DNA of 64,000 bases from Caldithrix abyssi DSM 13497 (GTDB lineage: Bacteria; Electryoneota; AABM5-125-24; Hatepunaeales; Hatepunaeaceae). Of this stretch, positions 7,741 to 16,989 are shown in pieces. Positions within the stretch are counted from its first letter, which is position 1; every line of letters begins with the position of its first letter. The notes beneath the pieces are model-generated. The model did no database searches. It saw only the letters and a program-made list of their open reading frames with translations, and was not told the origin of the DNA. Location of the stretch: positions 124,001 through 188,000 of the forward strand of contig CAMBDS010000001.1 of the NCBI GenBank assembly GCA_945865405.1. Reading direction: 5' to 3'. The translations under genes were made by a program, and so were the position numbers.

Positions 7741-10083
7741 ATGAAACCCAATGATTTTCCAATGAAACGAGCACCATTAGTCGCGCTACTATTCGCTTTG
7801 GGCTCAAGTGACGCCCGGGCGCTGGTTTACAGCACCTTCCTGGGCGGGAGCTCCGGCGAGCCATCCTACGCTCTCTGCGTGGACGGCTCCAATGGCATTG
7901 CGGTAACAGGAAGCACTTCCAGCGATAACTTCCCGACCACTCAAGGCGTTATCGACCGCGGCCTTGGCGGCAGGTCCGATATTTTTATCAGTAGGTTTTC
8001 CCCCGACGGCACCCGGCTCCTGTTCAGCACCCATCTCGGTGGCGACGAACGGGAAGTAGCCTATGATATTGGACTTGAAGCGGATGCTGGATTCGCCATA
8101 GTTGGGTATTCATTAAGCGATAACTTTCCAACGACCAACGGTGCTTATGATCGACAATTTAACGACGGAGAAACGGCAAGTCGTGATATCGTCGTAGCCA
8201 AGATCAATCTGGAAGGCAATCGCCTTCGCTTCAGCACCTACGTCGGAGGATCGGAGACCGAAACTGGTCAGGCGTTAGCTGTGACCGAAGCAGGGAACGT
8301 TGTCTTTTCCGGCAATACGTACAGCACCGATTTTCCGACTACCGAAGGAGTTGTTGCGCCGAACCACCATGGTGGCAATGACAGAATCGATCTTTTTGTG
8401 GCTTCGCTTAACGCGGATGGATCGGAGCTTGTCTATGCCACATATCTTGGCGGCAGTGAACAAGAGGAAGCGTGCGAGGTGATCCTGCATGGTGAGAACG
8501 TGGTTGTTATCGGATCGACAAACAGTCAGGATTTTCAGACCACCGAAGGCACACTCGATGGATCACCAAGCTACGATACGTTCATCACCTGTCTGAACAG
8601 CGACGCCAGCGAACTGGTGTTCGGCACCTACGTCGGCGGAGGGAATAACGGCGATTATGGCAATGCCGGTTGCATCGATGTCGAAGGGAATTTCGTCGTT
8701 TCGGGAAGGACGGAGTGTGACGATTTTCCGGTCTCCGAAGGCGTATTCGACAACCGCTATAACGGCGATTACGACATGTTCGTCGCTAAAATCAACGAAG
8801 ACGGAACGGAACGCCTCTACGCAACTTACCTCGGTGGCTCAACCGTCGATATGAGCTTTGGAATCTGCCGGGATTCCGAGTCGGGCGTGGTCATTGCCGG
8901 TGTTTCAGCGAGTAACAACTACCCGGTGACGGATGGGTCGTACGATGATTCATTCGGCGGAGTTACCGATATTGTCGTGACAAGGCTTTCGCACGACGGC
9001 GATGAATTGTTGTACAGTACTTTCGTTGGCGGCGAATACGAAGATCGGATCGAAGACATCCTGCCATATAAGGACAATATCGTTGCAATGACAGGCTATA
9101 CGTATGGCGACGATTTTCCGACGACTGACAATGCGTATGATCGGCAGTTCAATGGGGCTAACGACGCGGTAGTCATCAAAGTCGATGTTACGCCAGTTGA
9201 GTTTGTCGAGTTGCAATGGATCGACGTGCCGCCGGATACGTTCGACGTCTATGAGACCGATTACATCGAATTCAACGTTCGGGGTATTGGGCCGGAGGGT
9301 CGTGAGTTGAGGATTATCTATATGCGCAACGGGTTGCCGAATGAAGCGATCTTTATCGACCAAGGTGACGGGAGCGGGACGTTTGAATGGCAGACGGACT
9401 ATGAGGATGCTGGCTTTTACGCGCCTATTTTCAGGTTGACTGACGGACGGACTTCGGTCGATCTGCGTGTTTTCATTATCGTTCGTAATGTCAACCGTCC
9501 GCCGGAGTTCTTTCATCTGGCTGACAGCCTTTGGGTTAATGAAGGCGAGCTCCTCGAATCGGTAGTAACGGCTACTGATCCAGACGGAGATTTGGTTGAG
9601 TTGGTATTCGATCCACAACTCCCGGCAGGATGGACGTTTACGGATCACGGTGATGGGAGCGGTTTGTTTTCGTGGCAGCCTGACTTTGACGAAGCGGGGG
9701 AATATACTGCGAATGTTTATGCTTCGGACGGTCAGGTCGGGGTTGACACGACGATGATCATAACGGTCAAAGACGTGATTTTGAGTGCTCCTGGTGAGTC
9801 CGCCATGCCGACGGAATATTTCCTTGCTGACGCGTTCCCCAACCCGTTCAACTCAAGCACGACGATACGGTTCGGGTTGCCGGTGGCGGGGGAGGTGAGT
9901 TTAAGCGTCTATTACTTGTCGGGCAAGAAGGTGGCGGATTTAGTCGGGCTCGGCGGCCCGACCTACGCGGCGGGGTGGCATGAGGTTGTCTGGGAGGCGG
10001 GAAATGTTCCGGCGGGGGTTTATCTTATTGAGATGCAAACTGCTGGCGGAAAGCTCTCAAAACGAGTAGCATTGATTAAGTAA
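7741..10083 (+). CDS. SBBP repeat exported protein with T9SS/Por-like tail (paralogue of the preceding gene)
   Basis: ALVYSTFLGGSSGEPSYALCVDGSNGIAVTGSTSSDNFPTTQG.. repeats; FPNPFNSSTTIRFGLPVAGEVSLSVYYLSGKKVAD tail. Confidence 0.8.
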   Translation: MKPNDFPMKRAPLVALLFALGSSDARALVYSTFLGGSSGEPSYALCVDGSNGIAVTGSTSSDNFPTTQGVIDRGLGGRSDIFISRFSPDGTRLLFSTHLGGDEREVAYDIGLEADAGFAIVGYSLSDNFPTTNGAYDRQFNDGETASRDIVVAKINLEGNRLRFSTYVGGSETETGQALAVTEAGNVVFSGNTYSTDFPTTEGVVAPNHHGGNDRIDLFVASLNADGSELVYATYLGGSEQEEACEVILHGENVVVIGSTNSQDFQTTEGTLDGSPSYDTFITCLNSDASELVFGTYVGGGNNGDYGNAGCIDVEGNFVVSGRTECDDFPVSEGVFDNRYNGDYDMFVAKINEDGTERLYATYLGGSTVDMSFGICRDSESGVVIAGVSASNNYPVTDGSYDDSFGGVTDIVVTRLSHDGDELLYSTFVGGEYEDRIEDILPYKDNIVAMTGYTYGDDFPTTDNAYDRQFNGANDAVVIKVDVTPVEFVELQWIDVPPDTFDVYETDYIEFNVRGIGPEGRELRIIYMRNGLPNEAIFIDQGDGSGTFEWQTDYEDAGFYAPIFRLTDGRTSVDLRVFIIVRNVNRPPEFFHLADSLWVNEGELLESVVTATDPDGDLVELVFDPQLPAGWTFTDHGDGSGLFSWQPDFDEAGEYTANVYASDGQVGVDTTMIITVKDVILSAPGESAMPTEYFLADAFPNPFNSSTTIRFGLPVAGEVSLSVYYLSGKKVADLVGLGGPTYAAGWHEVVWEAGNVPAGVYLIEMQTAGGKLSKRVALIK
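9943..9962. repeat. NCGGMG-loop hairpin, in frame in sorting-domain code
   Basis: gtcgggc-tcggcg-gcccgac. Confidence 0.7.
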
Positions 10084-10097
10084 GGAAAGATGGGCCA

Positions 10098-10158
10098 GGC
10101 GGACGCCCTCGTCCGCCAACCAGCAGCAGTTCGAAGAAGCGGACGAGGGCGTCCGCTT
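10098..10158. repeat. Two ACGAGGGCGT-family hairpins
   Basis: ggcggacgccctcgtccgcc (10098-10117) and aagcggacgagggcgtccgctt (10137-10158). Confidence 0.8.
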
Positions 10159-10204
10159 GGACGGTCTCCGCTTAGTCCGTTGGCTCGCTCACTATTCTTA
10201 ATTA

Positions 10205-12823
10205 CTAATTTTTAATTTTCAATTCTGAACTCACTTCCCCCTTCACTTCCACCCATTTCAGCGTCGCCCCTACGCTGCCGTCGCCACGCCGTCGCCCCGA
10301 CGAAATCAGGTACCAGCCGACGGGTAACTCCTGAGGGCAGCTTATTTTCTCGAACGGTTCGTGCCAGCCGAAGTCCATCACATCGGTTTGGTTGCCCATC
10401 CATTTGGCGACCGCCCAGTCTTTCATGTAGAGAGGGGGCTGGTGGCTGGTGGCTGGTGACTGGTCGGAGATGGTCAGCAAGAGTTTGCCCTTTTCCTCTT
10501 TCCTCTTTCCTTTTTCCTCTATCTTTGTTTCCAAAACATTAACACTGACCCATTCTTTCCCCTCCTCCCAACGCTCAACCTGACCACTGACCGGATTGCG
10601 GCGAGCGGGGATGCCCCTGACCCGGCAAAGCCCGATGTAAAGGCGTTCGATGTCGCTTTCGGTGCCTCGGCGAAGCTCAAGACATTGCGCCGGCGTCAGC
10701 GGGGGGCCGAGGCGGTCGGGGGTGGGTTCGAGGGCGATGTTGGCGCGAAGCCATGCAAGAAGCTTTTTCTCGGATGCTATCAGGTCTGCATGACTGGGAT
10801 TTTTTATTTCATATGGGATATGGTATTGACTTCTTTCGTCATACTTAACGCGACTTTCATAATGCCAAATCGAGTAAATCTCCAAATGCTGACCGACAAA
10901 AAATTCAAATAGTTTGACTCTCCATGCTTGCGAGGGTTCGCCATCGATGCGAGGTGAGTTAAGGTATTTTGTCACAATGACGCTATCATCAACGGGGTTA
11001 TTGTAGTAGCCCACTTGCGGACTAAACTGCCAATCATAAGAAAAATCTCTAAAGTCTTTGTCGGATAGAGATTGAAACAGATTCATCCATGTACCAAATT
11101 TCTGTGGTGCTTTGAAGTGGTGTTGTGCTTTATACTGAGGATCGCTTGAGGGGGGAAATGAGGATGTAAGAGCTTTGTACACTTCTCCCCAATTTCCTCT
11201 TGCCTTCCTGAAATATTCCGCATATTCAGGCAAAGCACCCCATCCCGCAGTATCATAACCCCAAACATTCGCTTCCCTCATGCTGTCCTCCCACGCCAAT
11301 CGAGCGCCGAAGAGGGAGTCGGCGAGGGTTTTGGAGAGAGCAACCCCCCCTACCCCCCCTTCAATAGAAAGGGGGGATTGCAACGGGGGTGTCGTGATTC
11401 CTCGCGCAATCCCTTCGGCGGAGATGACTTCGGGGGCCTTGGCTATTGGTGCGACGGGAGGCGTGTAGTCCAGTTCTGTTGGCCATTTGGCGGGATTTTG
11501 CGAGTCGAGCCGAAGCGTCACCAGAGTGTCGGCAGCCTTCACATGCGCGAAAGCCATCGGGGGTACTGACTTTGGGGTCAGGAAGCTGGCGATTTTGGTA
11601 CGGACGCGTTTGGGGACGCCGGTGAACCAGAAAAGGGCGTCGTCTTCGATGGGATCAGTCTTTACACCCCCCCCTACCCCCCCCGCAAGCGAGGTGGAGG
11701 TCGAAACCCCACCCGCAGTGACAAACCAGTCGCCGATGCCGCAGACGATCCTCGCAACGCCTTTAGAGTCGGTCATAACCGATGTTGCCGGCATCAGCGT
11801 CCCGTAGTTCCAAAGGCTGAAGACAACCTTGATGTTTTTGGCGGGCCTGTTGTTTTTGTAAACGACTTTGACCACAAGTTCTTTTGTAGGGCCATAGACG
11901 GCGGTTGAGTTTATCAGCGTCGAGCGGCCAAAACGACGCAGAACTGGCTCGGACTCAACACCCCCCCCTACCCCCCCCGCAAGCGGTGGGGAATCAGAAG
12001 TAATTGCCTCGTTTGAAGGTGGAGGATTATAGTCTCCATAAGCGGTTGAAACTACCAGCATTGCTCGTTTGGCGGCGTCGGTGAACCAGGCTTGATTTAA
12101 TTCTTGAGCTGGTTCGCATGCCCCCAGATAATACCACCCATCTCCCCCCCACGCCTCCACCCACGCATGATTGTCGTCCGAATGCGCCCAGTAAGGAGTG
12201 TAGCATTGCCTTGCCGGAATACCGACTGACCTGAGGGCGCAGATCGTCAAGATCATCTCCTCTTCACAACGCCCGAATCCCGAGCGGATCGTTGTCAGCG
12301 GGTCTTGATCCCGGCCATCGGTAGGCTTGTAGGTCGCTTTCTCGTGGCACCAATGATTGATTTCGAGGATGGATTCCTTCAGAGTTAACCCCGCAATTCG
12401 AGAGGTGATCTCGTCTTTGAATTGCCTCCGCCAGTGGACGAACGGCTCCTGGGAGACCCGATGAGGCAGGATGAAGTGGAAGTAATGCTCTTGCGTCAAC
12501 GTGGCTGACCAGGGGGCTTTGGCGACAGCGTCCGAGGCAAGCTCGATGTTCTCGAAGAGGTCTTCCTTCGTCATCACGGCAAGGTCAGCGAGTGGCAGGT
12601 TGGCGAGCAGCCAGCGATAGTCAACCCAGTCGCAGAGCGGGAAGCCTTCGGTTAGCAGCGAGTCGTATTTGGCGCGATTGTCGAGCGGGTCGAAGAGGTC
12701 CTCGGCACGGACTCCGGCGCGGATGCGGTTATCGGCAAGAAGCGAGTCGATGGTGTTGGCGAAGAGGAATTGCGGGATCAGCAGGAGAAGAAGGATCGGG
12801 AACATGATAGGCCCTGTTAACAC
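10205..12823 (-). CDS. Exported transglutaminase-like domain protein
   Basis: SGFGRCEEEMILTICALRSVGIPARQCYTPYWAHSDDNHAWVEAWGGDGWYYLGACEPA (Cys-His-Asp type triad context). Confidence 0.75.
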   Translation of the reverse strand: MLTGPIMFPILLLLLIPQFLFANTIDSLLADNRIRAGVRAEDLFDPLDNRAKYDSLLTEGFPLCDWVDYRWLLANLPLADLAVMTKEDLFENIELASDAVAKAPWSATLTQEHYFHFILPHRVSQEPFVHWRRQFKDEITSRIAGLTLKESILEINHWCHEKATYKPTDGRDQDPLTTIRSGFGRCEEEMILTICALRSVGIPARQCYTPYWAHSDDNHAWVEAWGGDGWYYLGACEPAQELNQAWFTDAAKRAMLVVSTAYGDYNPPPSNEAITSDSPPLAGGVGGGVESEPVLRRFGRSTLINSTAVYGPTKELVVKVVYKNNRPAKNIKVVFSLWNYGTLMPATSVMTDSKGVARIVCGIGDWFVTAGGVSTSTSLAGGVGGGVKTDPIEDDALFWFTGVPKRVRTKIASFLTPKSVPPMAFAHVKAADTLVTLRLDSQNPAKWPTELDYTPPVAPIAKAPEVISAEGIARGITTPPLQSPLSIEGGVGGVALSKTLADSLFGARLAWEDSMREANVWGYDTAGWGALPEYAEYFRKARGNWGEVYKALTSSFPPSSDPQYKAQHHFKAPQKFGTWMNLFQSLSDKDFRDFSYDWQFSPQVGYYNNPVDDSVIVTKYLNSPRIDGEPSQAWRVKLFEFFVGQHLEIYSIWHYESRVKYDERSQYHIPYEIKNPSHADLIASEKKLLAWLRANIALEPTPDRLGPPLTPAQCLELRRGTESDIERLYIGLCRVRGIPARRNPVSGQVERWEEGKEWVSVNVLETKIEEKGKRKEEKGKLLLTISDQSPATSHQPPLYMKDWAVAKWMGNQTDVMDFGWHEPFEKISCPQELPVGWYLISSGRRRGDGSVGATLKWVEVKGEVSSELKIKN

Positions 12824-12860
12824 GAAGGGACGAAGAGACGAAAAATTGGATTGTAGTTTC

Positions 12861-12888
12861 CGCAGGCAGACGAGGGCGTCTGCCTGCG
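12861..12888. repeat. ACGAGGGCGT-family hairpin
   Basis: cgcaggcagacgagggcgtctgcctgcg. Confidence 0.85.
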
Positions 12889-12954
12889 GAGCGGAAGCGG
12901 ACAGAGCCAGCGAGACGCTGGCGGTACGTGCCGCCGGGACGACGGCGTTACGAG

Positions 12955-14148
12955 TTAGCCGACGAGCAGAAGGGTATCGCGAGCGATGACAAGCTCCTCA
13001 TTGGTCGGGATCACCATAATCCGGACGCGAGAACCGGTATCGACGAAACGTTCGTCTTTGGAAAGCACCTGATTCTTTGCAACGTCGAGAGACACCCCGA
13101 GAAATTCGAGACCCTCGGTGGACTTCTGACGGACGATGGCTGAATTTTCACCGATACCGCCGGTGAAAACGATGCCATCGAGGCCACCCATAGCCGCGGC
13201 ATAGGCTCCGATGTACTTTTTCACACGGTAGCAGAACATGTTGAGCGCCAACAGTGCCCGGTGGTGACCGCTTAATGCTTCTGCTTCGATTTCCCGCATA
13301 TCGTTGGATACGCCGGAGATGCCTTGCAGGCCAGAGTGTTTGTTGATGAGTGAGTTGGCTTCCGTGAGTCCGATCTCCTCGCGTCCCATCAGGTAAAGCA
13401 GAGCCGCAACGTCGAGATCGCCGGTGCGAGTCCCCATCAGCAAGCCTTCGACGGGGGTGAAGCCCATCGTGGTATCGACTGAGACGCCTCTGTTCACCGC
13501 AGCCGAGCTACAACCGTTGCCAAGGTGACAGGTGACAAGCTTCAGTTCGCCAATCGGCTTTCCCATAAGGTTTGCCGCTCTGTCGGCAACATAGCGGTGA
13601 GAGGTGCCGTGGAAGCCGTAGCGACGAACGGCGTACTTCTTGTAAAGGATGTACGGGAGGCCATACATATAGGCGTAATCGGGCATGTCGTGATGAAAAG
13701 CGGTGTCGAAGACGGCTACCTGAGGGACGCCTTTCATGGCGGCTTTGCAAGCCTGGATGCCTTTGATGTTAGCGGGGTTGTGGAGCGGGGCAAGCTCGAT
13801 GCAGTCGTGAAGCTGGCTCATGACTTCGGCATCGATGATAATTGAGCCGGAGAATTTTTCGCCTCCATGAACGACCCGGTGACCGACAGCCTTGATCTCC
13901 TGACGATCAGCGATGACTCCGTGGTTTGGCGAGAGAAGGATGGCGAGGATGTATTCGATTGCCGACTGGTGATCGGCGATTTCTCCGGCGAGTTTGACCT
14001 GATCGCCATCATGGCGTTGATGGATCAGAAGTGCTCCATTTGCGCCGATCCGTTCGACAACACCCCAAGCGAGGCATTTTTCGCCGTTCATTTCGAACAA
14101 TCGGTATTTGACCGACGACGACCCGCTGTTCAATACGAGAATAGTCAT
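12955..14148 (-). CDS. ackA: Acetate kinase
   Basis: MTILVLNSGSSSVKYRLF..VGHRVVHGGEKF..FDTAFHHDMPDYAYMYGLPY..RRYGFHGTSHRYV..FTGGIGENSAIVR. Confidence 0.97.
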   Translation of the reverse strand: MTILVLNSGSSSVKYRLFEMNGEKCLAWGVVERIGANGALLIHQRHDGDQVKLAGEIADHQSAIEYILAILLSPNHGVIADRQEIKAVGHRVVHGGEKFSGSIIIDAEVMSQLHDCIELAPLHNPANIKGIQACKAAMKGVPQVAVFDTAFHHDMPDYAYMYGLPYILYKKYAVRRYGFHGTSHRYVADRAANLMGKPIGELKLVTCHLGNGCSSAAVNRGVSVDTTMGFTPVEGLLMGTRTGDLDVAALLYLMGREEIGLTEANSLINKHSGLQGISGVSNDMREIEAEALSGHHRALLALNMFCYRVKKYIGAYAAAMGGLDGIVFTGGIGENSAIVRQKSTEGLEFLGVSLDVAKNQVLSKDERFVDTGSRVRIMVIPTNEELVIARDTLLLVG

Positions 14149-14158
14149 TGTAATTTTG

Positions 14159-14941
14159 CTAATTTTTTACTGATGTTGCTTCCAACCATTCCGTCAACCT
14201 CGCCCAGTCGATGTTGGGTTGAGTCGATTCGTTTTTGATTCTCCCGTGATCCATCGAGATGACCCGGTCGGTCTGCCTCCATGAATAGGCAGGGTCATGG
14301 CTGATGATCATGATGCCGATATTTTTCGTGCGGAGGCGATCAACCAACTGCATTATCATCGAAGTGCCTTCGACGTCGAGTCCAGCTTCCGGCTCATCGA
14401 AGATCAGGAACGGTGACTCGACTACGATAGTCGAAGCGATAGCTATACGCCGCTTCTCGCCGCCTGAGAGGGTCAACGGATCGCGCTCGATGAAGTTATC
14501 AGGGTCGAGCTGAACGTCGGCGAGAGCGCCCCTGACAGCCGTTGCTAAAGGCTCGCCTTTGACGCCTCGATTCGCGAGCGCGAAGCCGACTTCTTCTTCA
14601 ACCGTCGCGGCAAAAATCTGCCGTTCGGGCTGGGCATCGGTCCAGCCGACTGTTTCCAGCAGTTCGTTGGCGGTTAGAAGCCGCTCGGAGCCTCCACCGA
14701 CAAGATCAATTTGCCCCGAGATGGGGACTATCAGGCCCTTGATCAACTTTGCCAGCGTCGATTTGCCTGAGCCGGAGGGGCCGACAAGGACGACAAGCTC
14801 TCCCCTGCGCCATTCGAACGATATTTGATCGAGGGCGGAGGAGGAGTTGCCGGGGTAGGCGTATGTCAGGCCGGAAAGGCGAAGAGATTTCAGAGAAAAT
14901 TCTCCGCTGGCAGACGCCCACGTCTGCCAGCACAAAGTCAT
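14159..14941 (-). CDS. ABC/ECF-type transporter ATP-binding protein
   Basis: LVGPSGSGKSTLAKLIKGL Walker A, LSGGEKRRIAIAS signature, LIFDEPEAGLD. N-terminus (MTLCWQTWASASGEF..) is encoded by a repeat hairpin; exact start uncertain. Confidence 0.85.
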   Translation of the reverse strand: MTLCWQTWASASGEFSLKSLRLSGLTYAYPGNSSSALDQISFEWRRGELVVLVGPSGSGKSTLAKLIKGLIVPISGQIDLVGGGSERLLTANELLETVGWTDAQPERQIFAATVEEEVGFALANRGVKGEPLATAVRGALADVQLDPDNFIERDPLTLSGGEKRRIAIASTIVVESPFLIFDEPEAGLDVEGTSMIMQLVDRLRTKNIGIMIISHDPAYSWRQTDRVISMDHGRIKNESTQPNIDWARLTEWLEATSVKN

Positions 14942-14972
14942 TGGCGTTCCGTCAGACGAGGGCGTCTGACGG
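14906..14972. repeat. Two ACGAGGGCGT-family hairpins (one with loop variant CCCA)
   Basis: gctggcagacgcccacgtctgccagc (14906-14931); ccgtcagacgagggcgtctgacgg (14949-14972). Confidence 0.85.
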
Positions 14973-15016
14973 CGGGAGTAAATTTGCAAGACAACCTGAC
15001 ACTCGAATCGTGTCAG

Positions 15017-16300
15017 TTACAAACTGCGGTTAAACGGTCCCCAGATACGTGCAGAGCCGTCACCGGAGGCGCTGACGACATAGCTGCTGGCGGCGTTCCA
15101 CGCGACGGAATAGACCGAGTATGTGTGGCCATGAAGGACGCGGGTTTGCTGACCGGTTGCGACATCCCAAAGCAGAATCTTCCAGTCGGTTGTGCCGGCT
15201 GCCAACATGGTGCCGTCGGGGCTCATGGCAAAGCACGATCCGCCAAAATTATCCATTACTCGTACAACTGTCGAGTCGGACATCCGAATCATCAACGATC
15301 CGACAATTGCAAATTGGGCATCGGGCGTGATAGCGTTGAGTCTGCCTTCCAAGACAGGAATCCGTGGATTTATGTCGGTTGAATCGACATAGCGATTCAT
15401 GGTTTGAACCGCACGTAAAGTATCAGCTACTCCGTTCAGGTCGTACTTTCTGATTGGTGCTCCACCGGTGATAAGCCAGCGGCCGTCTGAGCTGAAGAAT
15501 AGCTCGGTGTCGGTGCGGGCAAGGACATGGAGCGGGTTGTAAGTTGTTGGGTCGAACAGTGTGACGGTTGTATCGACGACTGCCAACAGGAACCTTCCGT
15601 CGGGGGAATACTGCGGGCGTGTGCCGACAAACGAGTAGTTATACTGTCCGGCGTTGACATCCCAAACCACAACCTGAATATCGTCGGTGGTAACGAGGCG
15701 GCCTCCACCGGGGGAGAATTGTGAGCGGGTGACTGCTCGCTCGTGATAGAGGAATGTCCTGATCTCGGACTCGGTCGCCCAATCCCACAGCCTCACCTTG
15801 TAGTCACCTGAGCCTGTGGCGACCTTGCTTCCATCAGGGTTGAAGGCTGCACAGCGCATTGTGCCTTCCTCCAGTTCAAGCCTCGCTAGCATCGACCCGC
15901 CCTCCAGCTCGAACTTGTTGGAGAATCCTGAGTTGCCATCCGAGCTGTAGGCTCGAATTTTGTAGAAGTACTTAAGGGCGGAGTTTTTGCCTTCCAGATA
16001 GGCATTCTCAGAATTGGCGGGGGAGGTGCCGATGTTGATGAAATTGCTATCGATAGCAACAGCTTCGAAAATCTCAAAACCATCCTCACCGAGGGCGTTA
16101 TCCTGCCAATCGAGTCGGATCTGCGTAGCTGTAACAAATCTCGCGGTCAACCTTGTGGGGGGAGTGGGGCCCTGGTTGCCCTGTGCTCTGGTTGGGGGAT
16201 CATCGCTGCAACCGAGCGTCAGCAAGGCGTAGAATCCTAATCCGGTCAATGTCAAGCCAATGTTTCTGTTCATTGCTATGTTCCTTTCTGCTCTGTTCAT
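15017..16300 (-). CDS. WD40-repeat lipoprotein with FN3-like N-terminal domain
   Basis: Lipobox-like GFYALLTLGCSDD; PTRLTARFVTATQIRLDWQDNALGEDGFEIFEA (FN3); WD40 units ..VRLWDWAT.., ..ILLWDVATGQQTRVLHGHTYSVYSVAWNAASSYVVSASGDGSARIWGP. Confidence 0.8.
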   Translation of the reverse strand: MNRAERNIAMNRNIGLTLTGLGFYALLTLGCSDDPPTRAQGNQGPTPPTRLTARFVTATQIRLDWQDNALGEDGFEIFEAVAIDSNFINIGTSPANSENAYLEGKNSALKYFYKIRAYSSDGNSGFSNKFELEGGSMLARLELEEGTMRCAAFNPDGSKVATGSGDYKVRLWDWATESEIRTFLYHERAVTRSQFSPGGGRLVTTDDIQVVVWDVNAGQYNYSFVGTRPQYSPDGRFLLAVVDTTVTLFDPTTYNPLHVLARTDTELFFSSDGRWLITGGAPIRKYDLNGVADTLRAVQTMNRYVDSTDINPRIPVLEGRLNAITPDAQFAIVGSLMIRMSDSTVVRVMDNFGGSCFAMSPDGTMLAAGTTDWKILLWDVATGQQTRVLHGHTYSVYSVAWNAASSYVVSASGDGSARIWGPFNRSL

Positions 16301-16329
16301 GATTAATGTTCCTTTGTTAAACGAAATTA

Positions 16330-16989
16330 TCAACCCATTTGAGACTTGGAGGAAGGTTGGATGCTCAGCCTGCCTTCTGCCAACCGCCAAACCGCAGCGA
16401 CTCCTTCGCTGTCAACATCCCGCGTCGTAATCCAGATAACCCCGCAACGCTTCGATGCCTCGCGGGCGGCTTCCCATAACCGTTTCCGCCATTTCAGGTC
16501 GAGGTAGGCGGTCGCCTCATCGAAAATGAAGAAATCAGGCTCCATGACGCTGTTGGCAGCGAAAGCGATAAGCTGGCATTCGCCGTCGGCAAGCATTTCG
16601 GGGGGCTTATGTCTCAAGGCTGTCAAACCGAATTGCTCAAGTGCTGATTCGACGCGCCGGGCAATTTCAGCGCGGGGGACATTGAGGTTCTCCAATCCCC
16701 AGGCAATCTCCTCCTCGACTGAGGCGGTAAGAAGTTGGGACAGGGGGTCTTGCATTACAAGCGCTACGCCGTTCCAACCAGTGCCAGAGTCTCGTCTCCC
16801 CCAAATTTCCCCGGAATCTGGTTCGATCAAACCGGCTATCAACCGGCCGAGGGTGCTTTTGCCTGAACCGTTCGAGCCTGTCAGGACGAAAAGCTCGCCT
16901 GCACTGAGTGTGCAAGAAATGCTTGCCAGCAACGGTTCCGACATACCGGGATAAGCATACTCGACGCTGTGAAGCTCCAGCCGACTCAT
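16330..16989 (-). CDS. ABC/ECF-type transporter ATP-binding protein
   Basis: LTGSNGSGKSTLGRLIAGLIEPDSGEI; FFIFDEATAYLDLKWR; degenerate signature MLADGECQLIAFA. Confidence 0.8.
   Translation of the reverse strand: MSRLELHSVEYAYPGMSEPLLASISCTLSAGELFVLTGSNGSGKSTLGRLIAGLIEPDSGEIWGRRDSGTGWNGVALVMQDPLSQLLTASVEEEIAWGLENLNVPRAEIARRVESALEQFGLTALRHKPPEMLADGECQLIAFAANSVMEPDFFIFDEATAYLDLKWRKRLWEAAREASKRCGVIWITTRDVDSEGVAAVWRLAEGRLSIQPSSKSQMG

Noticed and set aside
12955-14148. Possible pta-ackA operon
   Set aside because: No phosphotransacetylase gene is adjacent; ackA sits alone between an ABC ATPase and a transglutaminase-like gene.
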